A DNA stretch of 6,176 nucleotides from Pseudomonadota bacterium. GTDB taxonomy: Bacteria > Pseudomonadota > Gammaproteobacteria > Burkholderiales > Burkholderiaceae_D. The notes under the pieces are model-generated. The model had not been told where the DNA came from and searched no databases. It was given only the letters and a program-made list of their open reading frames with translations. Positions 1-6,176 of this stretch are shown here, in pieces (the first letter of the stretch is position 1; the number at the start of each line of letters is the position of its first letter). Made by a program: the position numbers and the translations under genes. The DNA is taken from NCBI GenBank assembly GCA_023435945.1, contig JAEZLB010000319.1, positions 1 through 6,176 of the forward strand, given 5' to 3'.

Positions 1-185
1 CCGGCGCTGACTGGCTGATGCGTTTCACGCATCATTTCCCCAGTTACGTCTGGCTCAATCCCTCGCCGGAACGCATGTGGCCGTATCGCCAATCGATAGG
101 CATCATTCGCCAATTGATGCATGACCGCATGTTCCCGCTCACTCTGGAAGGGCTGGAACATGCGATGCAAGCGCTTAGCAAGTAA
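1..185 (+). CDS. VWA/CoxE-like protein, C-terminal fragment (5' end outside window)
   Basis: The open frame enters from the left edge (first full codon at base 3) and ends at TAA 183-185, leaving 60 residues. The fragment reads GADWLMRFTHHFPSYVWLNP, then a W-x-Y segment, then RMFPLTLEGL and an end in MQALSK. In family terms, a hydrophobic strand ending in WLNP, an aromatic W-x-Y stretch and a closing 'RMFPLT-x-EGL' helix are what I recall from the C-termini of von Willebrand factor A domain proteins of the CoxE type, often encoded beside a MoxR-like AAA ATPase. The metal-binding MIDAS residues would lie upstream and cannot be checked. No signal peptide or membrane segment is visible in this part. 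The gene runs in the same direction as parE but is separated from it by 250 bp containing promoter-like sequence, so I infer a separate transcription unit. The family call is from memory of the motif pattern and is moderate; that this is a real coding end is more certain. Confidence 0.68.
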   Translation, partial: GADWLMRFTHHFPSYVWLNPSPERMWPYRQSIGIIRQLMHDRMFPLTLEGLEHAMQALSK

Positions 186-204
186 CACGCCCTACTGCCC
201 TTGC

Positions 205-233
205 TTGACAATGACCCAGCGCAAGAGTACTGT
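205..233 (+). promoter_or_regulatory. Candidate sigma-70 promoter with perfect -35, overlapped by a LexA box
   Basis: A perfect TTGACA lies at 205-210, followed after exactly 17 bp by TACTGT at 228-233, which matches TATAAT at three of six positions. The weak -10 is itself the left arm of the LexA-type operator at 228-247, the usual geometry for a repressed SOS promoter. Transcription would begin near base 240 and run rightward, giving about 195 nt of leader before parE. No convincing small gene lies in that leader. Activity is inferred from sequence only. Confidence 0.5.
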
Positions 234-247
234 ACACATCCACAGTA
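228..247. promoter_or_regulatory. LexA (SOS) box
   Basis: The 20 bases TACTGTACACATCCACAGTA contain both outer arms of the E. coli LexA consensus without a mismatch (TACTG and CAGTA). By eye, 16 of 20 positions fit TACTG(TA)5CAGTA. The perfect inverted repeat extends one base pair further on each side (G227 with C248), giving 7-bp arms around an 8-bp spacer. Gamma- and betaproteobacterial LexA recognise CTGT-N8-ACAG. The box covers the -10 of the TTGACA promoter, so bound LexA should block it. The nearest gene downstream on the + strand is parE, about 190 bp away. The gene on the left ends before the box and points toward it, so it cannot be the target. No - strand gene is supported here. Confidence 0.72.
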
Positions 248-336
248 CAAAAATTTTCCGCAGGGGCCAAAGCCAGTCCTGGTGCGCGTTTCCGCCATTT
301 TTACGAACCCGAGGTGTTGTTTCTCTTCCCGCTTCG

Positions 337-365
337 TCGCCAGCAAAATGGATTTTCATTAGAAT
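337..365 (+). promoter_or_regulatory. Candidate parE proximal promoter
   Basis: TCGCCA at 337-342 (four of six to TTGACA) and TAGAAT at 360-365 (five of six to TATAAT) are separated by 17 bp. Transcription would start near 372, about 64 nt before the parE ATG. This is the likelier housekeeping promoter for parE-parC, because the upstream TTGACA promoter appears LexA-controlled. It is a match to consensus only, with no experimental support in the sequence. Confidence 0.4.
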
Positions 366-390
366 GCAGGCACCTTTTACAGCGCCCCGC

Positions 391-408
391 AGCGCCTTCC
401 CGGGCGCT
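391..408 (+). other. GC-rich hairpin in the parE leader
   Basis: AGCGCC (391-396) and GGCGCT (403-408) form a perfect 6-bp stem around the loop TTCCCG. It ends 27 nt before the parE start codon. No T-run follows, so it does not resemble an intrinsic terminator. A second AGCGCC at 381-386 could compete for the same right arm. It may affect leader stability or ribosome access, which is inference. Confidence 0.35.
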
Positions 409-435
409 TCATGTTTCATCTGACAATTCAATTGA

Positions 436-2424
436 ATGGCCACTAAAAAGACCTCCCCTTCCGATTACAGCGAAAAATCCATCCGCGTCCTGAAAGGCCT
501 GGAACCGGTCAAGCAGCGTCCGGGCATGTACACCCGCACCGAGAACCCGCTGCACATCATCCAGGAAGTGATCGATAACGCATCCGATGAGGCATTGGGT
601 GGATTCGGCAAGAATATTTTCGTCACGCTCAACACAGACGGCAGCGTCACGGTTGAAGACGATGGCCGAGGTATTCCGGTCGGACTGCATCCCGACGAAA
701 AAATACCCACCGTGGAAATCGTTTTTACGCGACTGCATGCCGGTGGCAAATTCGACAAGGGCAGCGGCGGCGCCTATGCTTTTTCCGGCGGCCTGCATGG
801 CGTGGGTGTCTCGGTCACCAATGCGCTGGCTTCGCGCCTGGAAATCACGGTATGGCGCGAAGGCGGCGTACACCAGATCGTATTTTCCAATGGCGACGTG
901 ATCTCCCAACTGAAATCGCGCCCGGCCACCAGGGAAGACAAAAAATCCGGCACCCGCGTGACCGTCTGGCCAGATGCGAAATATTTCGACTCGCCGGTCA
1001 TTCCGCTGGCAGAACTTCAGCGACTGTTGCGCTCCAAGGCAGTGTTGCTGCCGGGCGTCAAGGTCACGTTCACCAATGCCAAATCCGGCGAAACCCAGAC
1101 TTGGCAGTATGAACAAGGTTTGCGCGGTTACCTGAATGAATCGCTGGCCCAAAACGGCAATGGCGAATTGCTGATTCCCTTGTTCGAAGGTGAACAGTAC
1201 GCAACGGCCGACGCCGAAGGTTTTGCCGACGGTGAAGGCGCGGCCTGGGTCGTGGCATGGACCGACGAAGGCTCGGTGGTGCGCGAATCCTACGTCAACC
1301 TGATTCCGACGCCGGCTGGCGGCACGCATGAATCCGGCCTGCGCGAAGGCTTGTTCACTGCGGTCAAGAGCTTTGTAGAAATGCATGCGCTGCTGCCCAA
1401 AGGCGTGAAGCTGCTGCCGGAAGACGTATTTGCGCGCGCCTCGTTTGTGCTGTCGGCCAAGGTGCTCGACCCGCAATTCCAGGGGCAGATCAAGGAAAGA
1501 CTGAACTCGCGCGACGCCGTGCGTCTGGTCGCCAGCTTCTCGCGCAGCGCGCTGGAACTCTGGCTCAACCAGCACGTGGATTACGGCAAGAAACTGGCTG
1601 AACTGGTCATCAAGCAGGCCCAAAGCCGCCTGCGCTCCGCGCAGAAAATCGAAAAGAAGAAGTCCTCCGGCGTGGCTGTATTGCCTGGCAAACTGACCGA
1701 TTGCGAGTCCACCGATATCAGCCGCAATGAACTATTTCTGGTGGAAGGCGACTCCGCCGGCGGTTCGGCCAAAATGGGCCGCAACAAGGAATTTCAGGCC
1801 ATTCTTCCCTTGCGCGGCAAGGTGCTGAATTCCTGGGAAACCGAACGTGACCGCCTGTATGCGAACAACGAGATTCACGACATCGCGGTGGCCATCGGCG
1901 TGGACCCGCACGGCAAGAATGACAGCCCCGATCTGTCGGGCCTTCGCTACGGCAAGATCTGCATCCTCGCCGATGCTGACGTGGACGGCTCACATATCCA
2001 GGTGCTGCTGCTGACCCTGTTCTTCCGCCATTTCCCCAAACTGATCGAACAAGGTCATGTGTGGATTGCACGTCCACCCCTGTATCGTATCGATGCGCCG
2101 GCACGCGGCAAGAAACCCGCGCAGAAACTGTACGCGCTTGACGATGGCGAACTGGAAGCGATCGAAGACAAGCTGCAGAAAGATGGCGTGAAGGAAAGTG
2201 CCTGGACCATCTCGCGTTTCAAGGGCCTGGGTGAAATGAACGCGGAACAGTTGTGGGAAACCACGATGAACCCGGATACGCGCCGTCTGATGCCAGTGTC
2301 CCTGGGCAGCTACGACCAGATGGCGTCGGAGACCCGCATGAACATGCTGATGGGTAAAGGCGAAGCCGCTGCGCGCCGCGCCTGGCTGGAAGAACACGGC
2401 AATGAAGCCGAAGCAGATATCTAA
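436..2424 (+). CDS. parE: DNA topoisomerase IV subunit B
   Basis: The ATPase subunit of topoisomerase IV, the cytoplasmic type IIA enzyme that decatenates daughter chromosomes and relaxes supercoils as ParC2ParE2. The 662 residues begin with the GHKL ATP-binding fold: EVIDNASDEA (44-53, with E44 the presumed catalytic base and N48 for magnesium), DDGRGIP (75-81) and GLHGVGVSVTNA (119-130). A transducer domain follows to about residue 400. The TOPRIM domain has LVEGDSAGGSA (435-445, metal-binding E437), PLRGKVLN (458-465) and DADVDG (513-518). The tail carries RFKGLGEMN (594-602). The roughly 170-residue TOPRIM-region insert typical of proteobacterial GyrB (about 800 residues) is absent, and parC lies directly downstream, so this is ParE rather than GyrB. 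The ATG is fixed by an in-frame TGA immediately before it (433-435) and a conserved-looking N-terminus. No clear Shine-Dalgarno sequence precedes it. parC starts 15 bp after the stop, implying co-transcription. Confidence 0.97.
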   Translation: MATKKTSPSDYSEKSIRVLKGLEPVKQRPGMYTRTENPLHIIQEVIDNASDEALGGFGKNIFVTLNTDGSVTVEDDGRGIPVGLHPDEKIPTVEIVFTRLHAGGKFDKGSGGAYAFSGGLHGVGVSVTNALASRLEITVWREGGVHQIVFSNGDVISQLKSRPATREDKKSGTRVTVWPDAKYFDSPVIPLAELQRLLRSKAVLLPGVKVTFTNAKSGETQTWQYEQGLRGYLNESLAQNGNGELLIPLFEGEQYATADAEGFADGEGAAWVVAWTDEGSVVRESYVNLIPTPAGGTHESGLREGLFTAVKSFVEMHALLPKGVKLLPEDVFARASFVLSAKVLDPQFQGQIKERLNSRDAVRLVASFSRSALELWLNQHVDYGKKLAELVIKQAQSRLRSAQKIEKKKSSGVAVLPGKLTDCESTDISRNELFLVEGDSAGGSAKMGRNKEFQAILPLRGKVLNSWETERDRLYANNEIHDIAVAIGVDPHGKNDSPDLSGLRYGKICILADADVDGSHIQVLLLTLFFRHFPKLIEQGHVWIARPPLYRIDAPARGKKPAQKLYALDDGELEAIEDKLQKDGVKESAWTISRFKGLGEMNAEQLWETTMNPDTRRLMPVSLGSYDQMASETRMNMLMGKGEAAARRAWLEEHGNEAEADI

Positions 2425-2439
2425 AGAGATTCGAACACG

Positions 2440-4752
2440 ATGACTGAACAAGCAAACCTGTTTGACCAAGCACCGGCTGAGGACGGCGAATCGCTGACAC
2501 TGGCGACTTTTGCCGAGCGCGCCTATCTCGACTACGCGATCTCGGTGGTAAAGGGGCGCGCCCTGCCCGATGTATCTGACGGCCAGAAGCCGGTACAGCG
2601 CCGCATCCTGTATGCCATGAATGAACTGGGCCTGGGGCCCGCCGCCAAGCCGCGCAAATCCGCAGCCGTGGTCGGCGATGTGCTCGGCAAATTTCATCCG
2701 CATGGCGACCAATCCGTCTACGATGCGCTGGTGCGCATGGCGCAGGATTTCTCACTGCGTTATCCACTGATCGACGGCCAGGGCAACTTCGGCTCACGCG
2801 ATGGCGACGGTGCTGCGGCCATGCGATACACCGAAGCGCGACTGACACCGATCTCGCGCCTGCTGCTTGATGAAATCGACATGGGTACGGTGGACTTCCA
2901 GCCCAACTACGACGGCTCGAATGAAGAACCCAAGCTGCTACCCTCGCGCCTGCCCTTCGTGCTGCTCAATGGCGCCTCCGGTATTGCAGTCGGCCTGGCG
3001 ACCGAAATTCCCTCGCACAACCTGACTGAAGTCGCCAAGGCAGCAGTTACTCTCATTCGCAATCCCAAATTGTCGCATGCCGAGCTGATGGAAATTATTC
3101 CCGGCCCGGACTTCCCCGGCGGCGGACAGATCATCACTGCGCCTTCCGCGATTGCCGATATGTATGAAAACGGCCGCGGCTCAGTGAAAGTGCGTGCACG
3201 CGGACAGATCGAGGACTTGGCACGCGGCCAATGGCAGCTGGTCATCAATGAGCTACCGCCCGGCACGTCTTCGCAAAAGATCTTGGAAGAAATCGAAGAG
3301 CTGACCAATCCCAAGGTCAAGCTCGGCAAAAAAGCACTGACACCGGAGCAACTGTCACTCAAGCAAACCCTGCTGGGACAACTCGACGCAGTGCGCGACG
3401 AATCCGGACGCGATGCGCCTGTTCGCCTGGTGTTCGAGCCCAAGTCGAAGAACCTTGACCAGACCGAATTCACCAACATGCTGCTCGCGCATACTTCGCT
3501 GGAAACGAATGTCGCGATCAACCTGGTGATGATAGGCATCGATGGCCGTCCCCGCCAGAAACCGCTGGGCGACATCCTGCGCGAGTGGATCGAATTCCGC
3601 TTTACTACCGTCACGCGCCGTACCCAGTTCCGCCTGCAGGAAGTCGATGACCGCATCCATATCCTGGAAGGCCGCGAGGCGGTACTGCTCAATATCGACA
3701 AGGTCATCAAGATCATCCGCGAATCGGACGAACCGAAACCTGCGCTGATCCAGGCCTTCAAACTGTCGGACAGGCAGGCTGAAGACATCCTTGAGATCCG
3801 CCTGCGCCAATTGGCAAGACTGGAAGCGATCAAGATCCAGCAGCAGTTGGCCGAACTGCGCAACGAGAAGGCAACGCTGCAAGACCTGCTCGACAATCCT
3901 TCTTCGATGAAGCGCCTGATCATCAAGGAAATCGAAGCGGATGCGAAACAATATGGTGATGCGCGCCGTACGCTGATCGAAGAAGCGGAAAAAGCCGTCG
4001 CCGAACAAAAGATCATCGACGAGCCGGTTACCGTTGTGGTGTCCCAGAAGGGCTGGGTACGCGCACGCACCGGTCACGGCCACGATGCCTCGCAATTCAC
4101 GTTCAAGCAGGGCGATGCGCTGTACGGCACCTTCGAATGCCGCACCGTGGATACGCTGCTGGCACTGGGCTCCAACGGCCGCGTGTATTCGGTGCCAGTA
4201 TCTGCGCTGCCCGGCGCACGCGGCGATGGCGTACCCGTCACCACACTGATAGAGCTGGCAACCGGCAGCCGGATTGTCCACTATTTCGCCGGCACGCCGG
4301 ATACCACGTTGCTGTTGGCCTCCATGGCCGGATACGGATTTATTGCCAAGGCAGGCGACATGATCAGCCGTACACGCGGCGGCAAGTCCTTCATTACGGT
4401 GGACGCAGGCGTTGAACCCGTGGCCCCGACCAAAGTCGACGACGACCACAGCGCCATTGCCTGCGTCTCGGAAAAAGGACGCCTGCTGGTATTCGGCTTT
4501 GACGAGATCAAGCAGCTATCCGGTGGCGGGCGCGGCGTGATCCTGATGGAACTGGAAAAGAATGAAAAGCTGGTTGCAGCGCAATCCATCAATCAGCGCG
4601 GCGTCATCGTGCTCGGCATGGGCCGTGGCAGCAAGCCCCAGGAATTGCGAATGACCACGGCGGATGTAAAAGCCCATATCGGCAAACGTGCCCGCAAAGG
4701 CAAGGCACTGGAATCGAAAATCAAACCTAGTGCACTGGCGCCGATTAAGTAA
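2440..4752 (+). CDS. parC: DNA topoisomerase IV subunit A
   Basis: The DNA-cleaving subunit of topoisomerase IV; with ParE it makes a transient double-strand break and passes another duplex through. The 770 residues include the winged-helix/breakage region with [19 protein letters not shown] (84-102) and the active-site pair R129-Y130 in [10 protein letters not shown]. The tower and coiled-coil region follows, with [18 protein letters not shown]. From about residue 528 comes a pinwheel-type C-terminal domain with repeated blade motifs ([41 protein letters not shown]). A strict GyrA box is not evident, favouring ParC over GyrA, as does adjacency to parE. The residue matching E. coli ParC Ser80 is Gln91, while Asp95 keeps the acidic Glu84 position. 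The end is basic ([12 protein letters not shown], then [10 protein letters not shown]). It follows parE by 15 bp with only a weak purine-rich stretch (AAGAGA) overlapping the parE stop as a ribosome site. A diverged copy of its last ~20 codons lies 181 bp downstream. Confidence 0.97.
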   Translation: MTEQANLFDQAPAEDGESLTLATFAERAYLDYAISVVKGRALPDVSDGQKPVQRRILYAMNELGLGPAAKPRKSAAVVGDVLGKFHPHGDQSVYDALVRMAQDFSLRYPLIDGQGNFGSRDGDGAAAMRYTEARLTPISRLLLDEIDMGTVDFQPNYDGSNEEPKLLPSRLPFVLLNGASGIAVGLATEIPSHNLTEVAKAAVTLIRNPKLSHAELMEIIPGPDFPGGGQIITAPSAIADMYENGRGSVKVRARGQIEDLARGQWQLVINELPPGTSSQKILEEIEELTNPKVKLGKKALTPEQLSLKQTLLGQLDAVRDESGRDAPVRLVFEPKSKNLDQTEFTNMLLAHTSLETNVAINLVMIGIDGRPRQKPLGDILREWIEFRFTTVTRRTQFRLQEVDDRIHILEGREAVLLNIDKVIKIIRESDEPKPALIQAFKLSDRQAEDILEIRLRQLARLEAIKIQQQLAELRNEKATLQDLLDNPSSMKRLIIKEIEADAKQYGDARRTLIEEAEKAVAEQKIIDEPVTVVVSQKGWVRARTGHGHDASQFTFKQGDALYGTFECRTVDTLLALGSNGRVYSVPVSALPGARGDGVPVTTLIELATGSRIVHYFAGTPDTTLLLASMAGYGFIAKAGDMISRTRGGKSFITVDAGVEPVAPTKVDDDHSAIACVSEKGRLLVFGFDEIKQLSGGGRGVILMELEKNEKLVAAQSINQRGVIVLGMGRGSKPQELRMTTADVKAHIGKRARKGKALESKIKPSALAPIK
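4690..4711 (+). repeat. 22-bp direct repeat, copy 1 (inside parC 3' end)
   Basis: These 22 bases of parC, encoding ARKGKAL plus the first base of the next codon, recur identically at 4871-4892, offset by 181 bp. Homology continues after the identical block as scattered matches through the parC stop, so it marks a larger diverged duplication rather than a chance repeat. Confidence 0.85.
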
Positions 4753-4784
4753 TCGGTGAACGTCACAAGCATTTCGTTCTCAAT

Positions 4785-4818
4785 AAAAAATAAGCCGGCA
4801 ATGCCGGCTTATTTTTTT
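4785..4818 (+). terminator. Rho-independent terminator of parE-parC
   Basis: A perfect 15-bp stem runs from AAAAAATAAGCCGGC (4785-4799) to GCCGGCTTATTTTTT (4803-4817) around a 3-nt AAT loop, with a T-run at 4812-4818. It lies 32 bp after the parC stop. The upstream A-run would serve as the U-tract for transcripts from the right, so it could act in both directions. Confidence 0.93.
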
Positions 4819-4870
4819 CAGCTTAAGGTAAGCTCGCTATGCAAATCCTGGACTTCCTCCAATCGAGCCC

Positions 4871-4892
4871 GCCCGCAAAGGCAAGGCACTGG
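4871..4892 (+). repeat. 22-bp direct repeat, copy 2 (in the parC-tail remnant)
   Basis: Identical to 4690-4711. The base just before differs (C4870 against T4689), so this block lies at or next to the left boundary of the duplicated segment. Confidence 0.85.
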
Positions 4893-4932
4893 GCTCCAAG
4901 GTTAAGCCCAGCGCCCTGGCAGCGATTAGTAG
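4871..4932 (+). pseudogene. Remnant of a second parC 3' end
   Basis: Read in the frame starting at 4871, this stretch gives ARKGKALGSKVKPSALAAI, against [19 protein letters not shown] at the end of the intact ParC. By eye, 46 of 58 bases match through the ATTA near the stop. Many differences are synonymous (CCT/CCC, AGT/AGC, GCA/GCC) or conservative (I/V), the pattern left by selection on a coding sequence before it was cut off. The final codons are ATTAGTAG where parC has ATTAAGTAA; one lost A would turn an original Lys-stop into the present frameshift. Upstream of 4871 the resemblance stops abruptly, and the frame has a stop at 4829-4831. It is therefore a headless tail of a different parC allele or orthologue. 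The parC terminator separates it from the intact gene. Confidence 0.8.
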
Positions 4933-5121
4933 GTGCAGAAACATCGTACCAGGCATCGCTCATTGCTAAAATAACTGAAAGTTACGGAATGAACGTCTAC
5001 TATCCCCTCGTAGCTATCTTTCAAGCAGGGCAACTACCGGCTAAAGGCAGTCACTGCCCCCAGAATATTTACTCAAGCGACGACAGCATAATGACATCCT
5101 TAGTCGCCATTACGTCGGTGA

Positions 5122-5271
5122 TCGGGAAGAAATGGCGCTGAAGACAAGAAGAAGGACCGGGTAGATGAACCTGATGCTATCGATCAGTACCCTACTTACA
5201 AATCCCCGGTCGGGCTGCTCACTTTGTTCGATGGACTCTGGCGCACAAAATCGGTGTTCTTTTTTACTTAA
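5122..5271 (+). pseudogene. Possible C-terminal remnant of a lost protein
   Basis: From just after a TGA (5119-5121) to TAA (5269-5271), one frame reads through 49 codons. It gives a charged stretch (EDKKKDRVDEPDAIDQ) followed by YPTYKSPVGLLTLFDGLWRT and then KSVFFFT. The composition, an acidic/basic linker followed by an aromatic and hydrophobic end, looks more like real protein than random translation. No ATG, GTG or TTG start precedes the YPTYK segment in this frame, and stops close the frame upstream. I do not recognise the family. It could be the decayed end of a gene whose 5' part was removed in the rearrangement next to parC, or a chance open frame. Confidence 0.3.
5155..5211. repeat. 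Nested inverted repeats upstream of the GGDEF gene
   Basis: Three inverted pairs nest in order: GACCGG (5155-5160) with CCGGTC (5206-5211), GTAG (5161-5164) with CTAC (5192-5195), and CTGAT (5171-5175) with ATCAG (5183-5187). Together they could fold into one interrupted stem. It does not match the c-di-GMP (GEMM) riboswitch motif as I know it. The stretch overlaps the coding-like fragment, so the pairing may be incidental. Confidence 0.3.
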
Positions 5272-5296
5272 CTATCTGCCACCCCTTAGACGGCTC

Positions 5297-5302
5297 AGGA
5301 GA
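5297..5302 (+). promoter_or_regulatory. Ribosome binding site of the diguanylate cyclase gene
   Basis: AGGAGA lies 8 nt before the ATG at 5311, a strong Shine-Dalgarno match at good spacing. With an in-frame TAG at 5287-5289, it fixes 5311 as the start. Confidence 0.8.
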
Positions 5303-5310
5303 AGTACTCC

Positions 5311-6176
5311 ATGATCAATGTCGAACAGATGCGCTTAATTCTTGAGGCGTTGCCGGATCCAGCGTTCATCCTGTCCCGCAGTGGAAAATACGTTGCGGTG
5401 TTCGGTGGCCGTGATACGCGCTATTACCACGATGGTACCGGCCTGGTCGGTCTGTATATATCCGACGTGGTCAAGCCTGAGAAGGCAAACTGGTTTCTCG
5501 AACAGATTGCCAGGGCGCTGGAGTCTCGAAAGCTACTCGTTGAAGAGTACGAACTGAGCAACAGGGACGTAAAAGGTCTGGACGATGATGGCCCCAAAGA
5601 CCCGATCTGGTTTGAAGGGCGCATCCAGGCCCTGAATTTTTTAGTGGACGACGAGGAGGTGGTACTCTGGGTTGCGAGTAATATTTCAGAGCGCCATATC
5701 CTGGAGGGCCGACTAAGGGAGCTAAGCGACACCGATCAGCTCACCGGCCTTTTCAACCGAAGAAAGCTCGAACATGACCTGGCACATCACTACGAGGCAT
5801 CGACACGGTATTCCGTACCGACTTCCATCTTGATGTTTGATCTGGACAACCTCAAGTATATCAACGACACCAAGGGACATTACGCTGGGGATGAGATGAT
5901 CCAGGCTGCGGCCAACATTTGCCGTACAGCGCTCCGAAAAACAGATACCGCATGCCGCTTCGGCGGCGATGAGTTCGTGGTTGCTCTGCCCAACACTGGC
6001 CGTGAGCAGGCTATGCAACTCGCCCGGCGTTTACATGATTGTTTCAGAAAAGAACTAAGCCGGTTTTCAGTCGAGGGCACTGTCGTTACAGCGAGCATTG
6101 GTGTGACAACTATCGCGCCGGAAGATCGATCCTACAAGGACACACTTAAACGGGCCGATCGTGCTCTGTATGCAGC
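5311..6176 (+). CDS. PAS-GGDEF diguanylate cyclase (3' end outside window)
   Basis: Predicted to make cyclic di-GMP from two GTP in the cytoplasm in response to a signal sensed by its N-terminal domain. 288 codons are visible, with no stop before the edge. Residues about 8-130 look like a PAS sensor (LEALPDPAFILSRSGKYVAV near the start, WFEGRIQAL and VLWVASNISER near the end). A short helical linker (128-141) leads into the GGDEF domain: DQLTGLFNRR (142-151), FDLDNLKYIND (176-186; metal Asp177, guanine-contacting Asn185), GHYAGDE (189-195) and the intact GGDEF signature (218-222). R209-x-x-D212 is a complete inhibitory I-site, so product feedback is likely. ASIGV (261-265) and RADRALYA (281-288) follow the family pattern. 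No membrane segment or signal peptide is seen. Ten of 25 arginines use CGA, AGA or AGG, clearly more than in parE/parC, which hints at a different origin. Whether an EAL domain follows is unknown. Confidence 0.92.
   Translation, partial: MINVEQMRLILEALPDPAFILSRSGKYVAVFGGRDTRYYHDGTGLVGLYISDVVKPEKANWFLEQIARALESRKLLVEEYELSNRDVKGLDDDGPKDPIWFEGRIQALNFLVDDEEVVLWVASNISERHILEGRLRELSDTDQLTGLFNRRKLEHDLAHHYEASTRYSVPTSILMFDLDNLKYINDTKGHYAGDEMIQAAANICRTALRKTDTACRFGGDEFVVALPNTGREQAMQLARRLHDCFRKELSRFSVEGTVVTASIGVTTIAPEDRSYKDTLKRADRALYA

Larger units (their letters stand above)
4933..5310 (+). other. Gene-poor junction region between parC remnant and diguanylate cyclase gene
   Basis: About 380 bp with no intact gene I can support. 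A 100-codon open frame starting at 4839 and ending at 5141 crosses its left part, but its beginning is an out-of-frame reading of the parC remnant and its product shows no family motif. The region also holds a 6-bp inverted repeat around one base (GGCAGT-C-ACTGCC, 5046-5058), a start-less coding-like stretch (5122-5271) and nested inverted repeats at 5155-5211. No integrase, transposase, tRNA or clear terminator is present. I read it as decayed accessory DNA. Confidence 0.6.

Noticed and set aside
409..1623. A 404-codon open frame on the - strand opposite parE
   Set aside because: It lies entirely against a conserved parE reading frame, shows no family motif, and is the usual by-product of GC-rich third positions.
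2907..4449. Two long overlapping - strand open frames opposite parC
   Set aside because: Both are antisense to well-conserved ParC motifs, with low-complexity Ser/Arg-rich or patternless products; mirror frames, not genes.
5046..5058. Palindrome GGCAGT-C-ACTGCC as an operator or terminator
   Set aside because: Short, no T-run, and no promoter or gene start nearby; noted only as part of the junction region.
4839..5141. A 100-codon + strand frame with an AAGGT-like ribosome site
   Set aside because: Its first third is an out-of-frame reading of the parC-tail remnant, and the rest shows no recognisable motif; probably chance.
5224..5251. TTGTTC with CAAAAT as a promoter for the cyclase gene
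   Set aside because: Spacing is 16 bp and both boxes are weak matches, within what chance would produce in this stretch.
4902..5273. GTTAAGC and ACTTAAC as the ends of an integron attC site
   Set aside because: They fit the 7-base core patterns, but lie about 370 bp apart, far beyond usual attC length, and the first is parC-derived coding sequence.
5452..5467. CTGTATATATCCGACG resembling a LexA box
   Set aside because: Only the left half (CTGT) fits; the right half is GACG instead of ACAG, and it lies inside the cyclase coding sequence.

Overview
This window looks like a betaproteobacterial chromosome, most likely Burkholderiales and perhaps Oxalobacteraceae. That placement rests on how the ParE and ParC proteins read and on a moderately high GC content with C/G-rich third positions. 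It is made from memory of the families, without a database search.

Layout from left to right. (1) Bases 1-185 hold the last 60 codons of a gene resembling the C-terminus of VWA/CoxE-like proteins. (2) Bases 186-435 are non-coding. They contain a perfect TTGACA -35 element, a near-ideal LexA (SOS) box lying over the matching -10, a second promoter candidate closer to parE, and a GC-rich hairpin just before the parE start. (3) parE (436-2424) and parC (2440-4752), 15 bp apart, encode the two subunits of topoisomerase IV and almost certainly form one operon. ParE supplies the ATPase and TOPRIM parts, and ParC supplies the DNA-cleaving tyrosine and the C-terminal DNA-wrapping domain. (4) A strong intrinsic terminator at 4785-4818 closes the operon.

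Beyond the terminator the sequence changes character. Bases 4871-4932 are a diverged, frameshifted second copy of the last ~20 codons of parC, in the same orientation and without the rest of the gene. About 380 bp with no intact gene follows. It includes a start-less stretch that reads like the C-terminus of a lost protein (5122-5271) and some inverted repeats. A PAS-GGDEF diguanylate cyclase gene starts at 5311 and runs off the right edge. Its arginine codon choice differs from parE/parC.

The region just downstream of parC therefore looks like a recombination or insertion junction between a conserved housekeeping operon and accessory DNA. The two most useful observations are this parC-tail scar and the LexA box upstream of the topoisomerase IV operon. 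I found no CRISPR array, tRNA, rRNA, integrase or complete insertion sequence.
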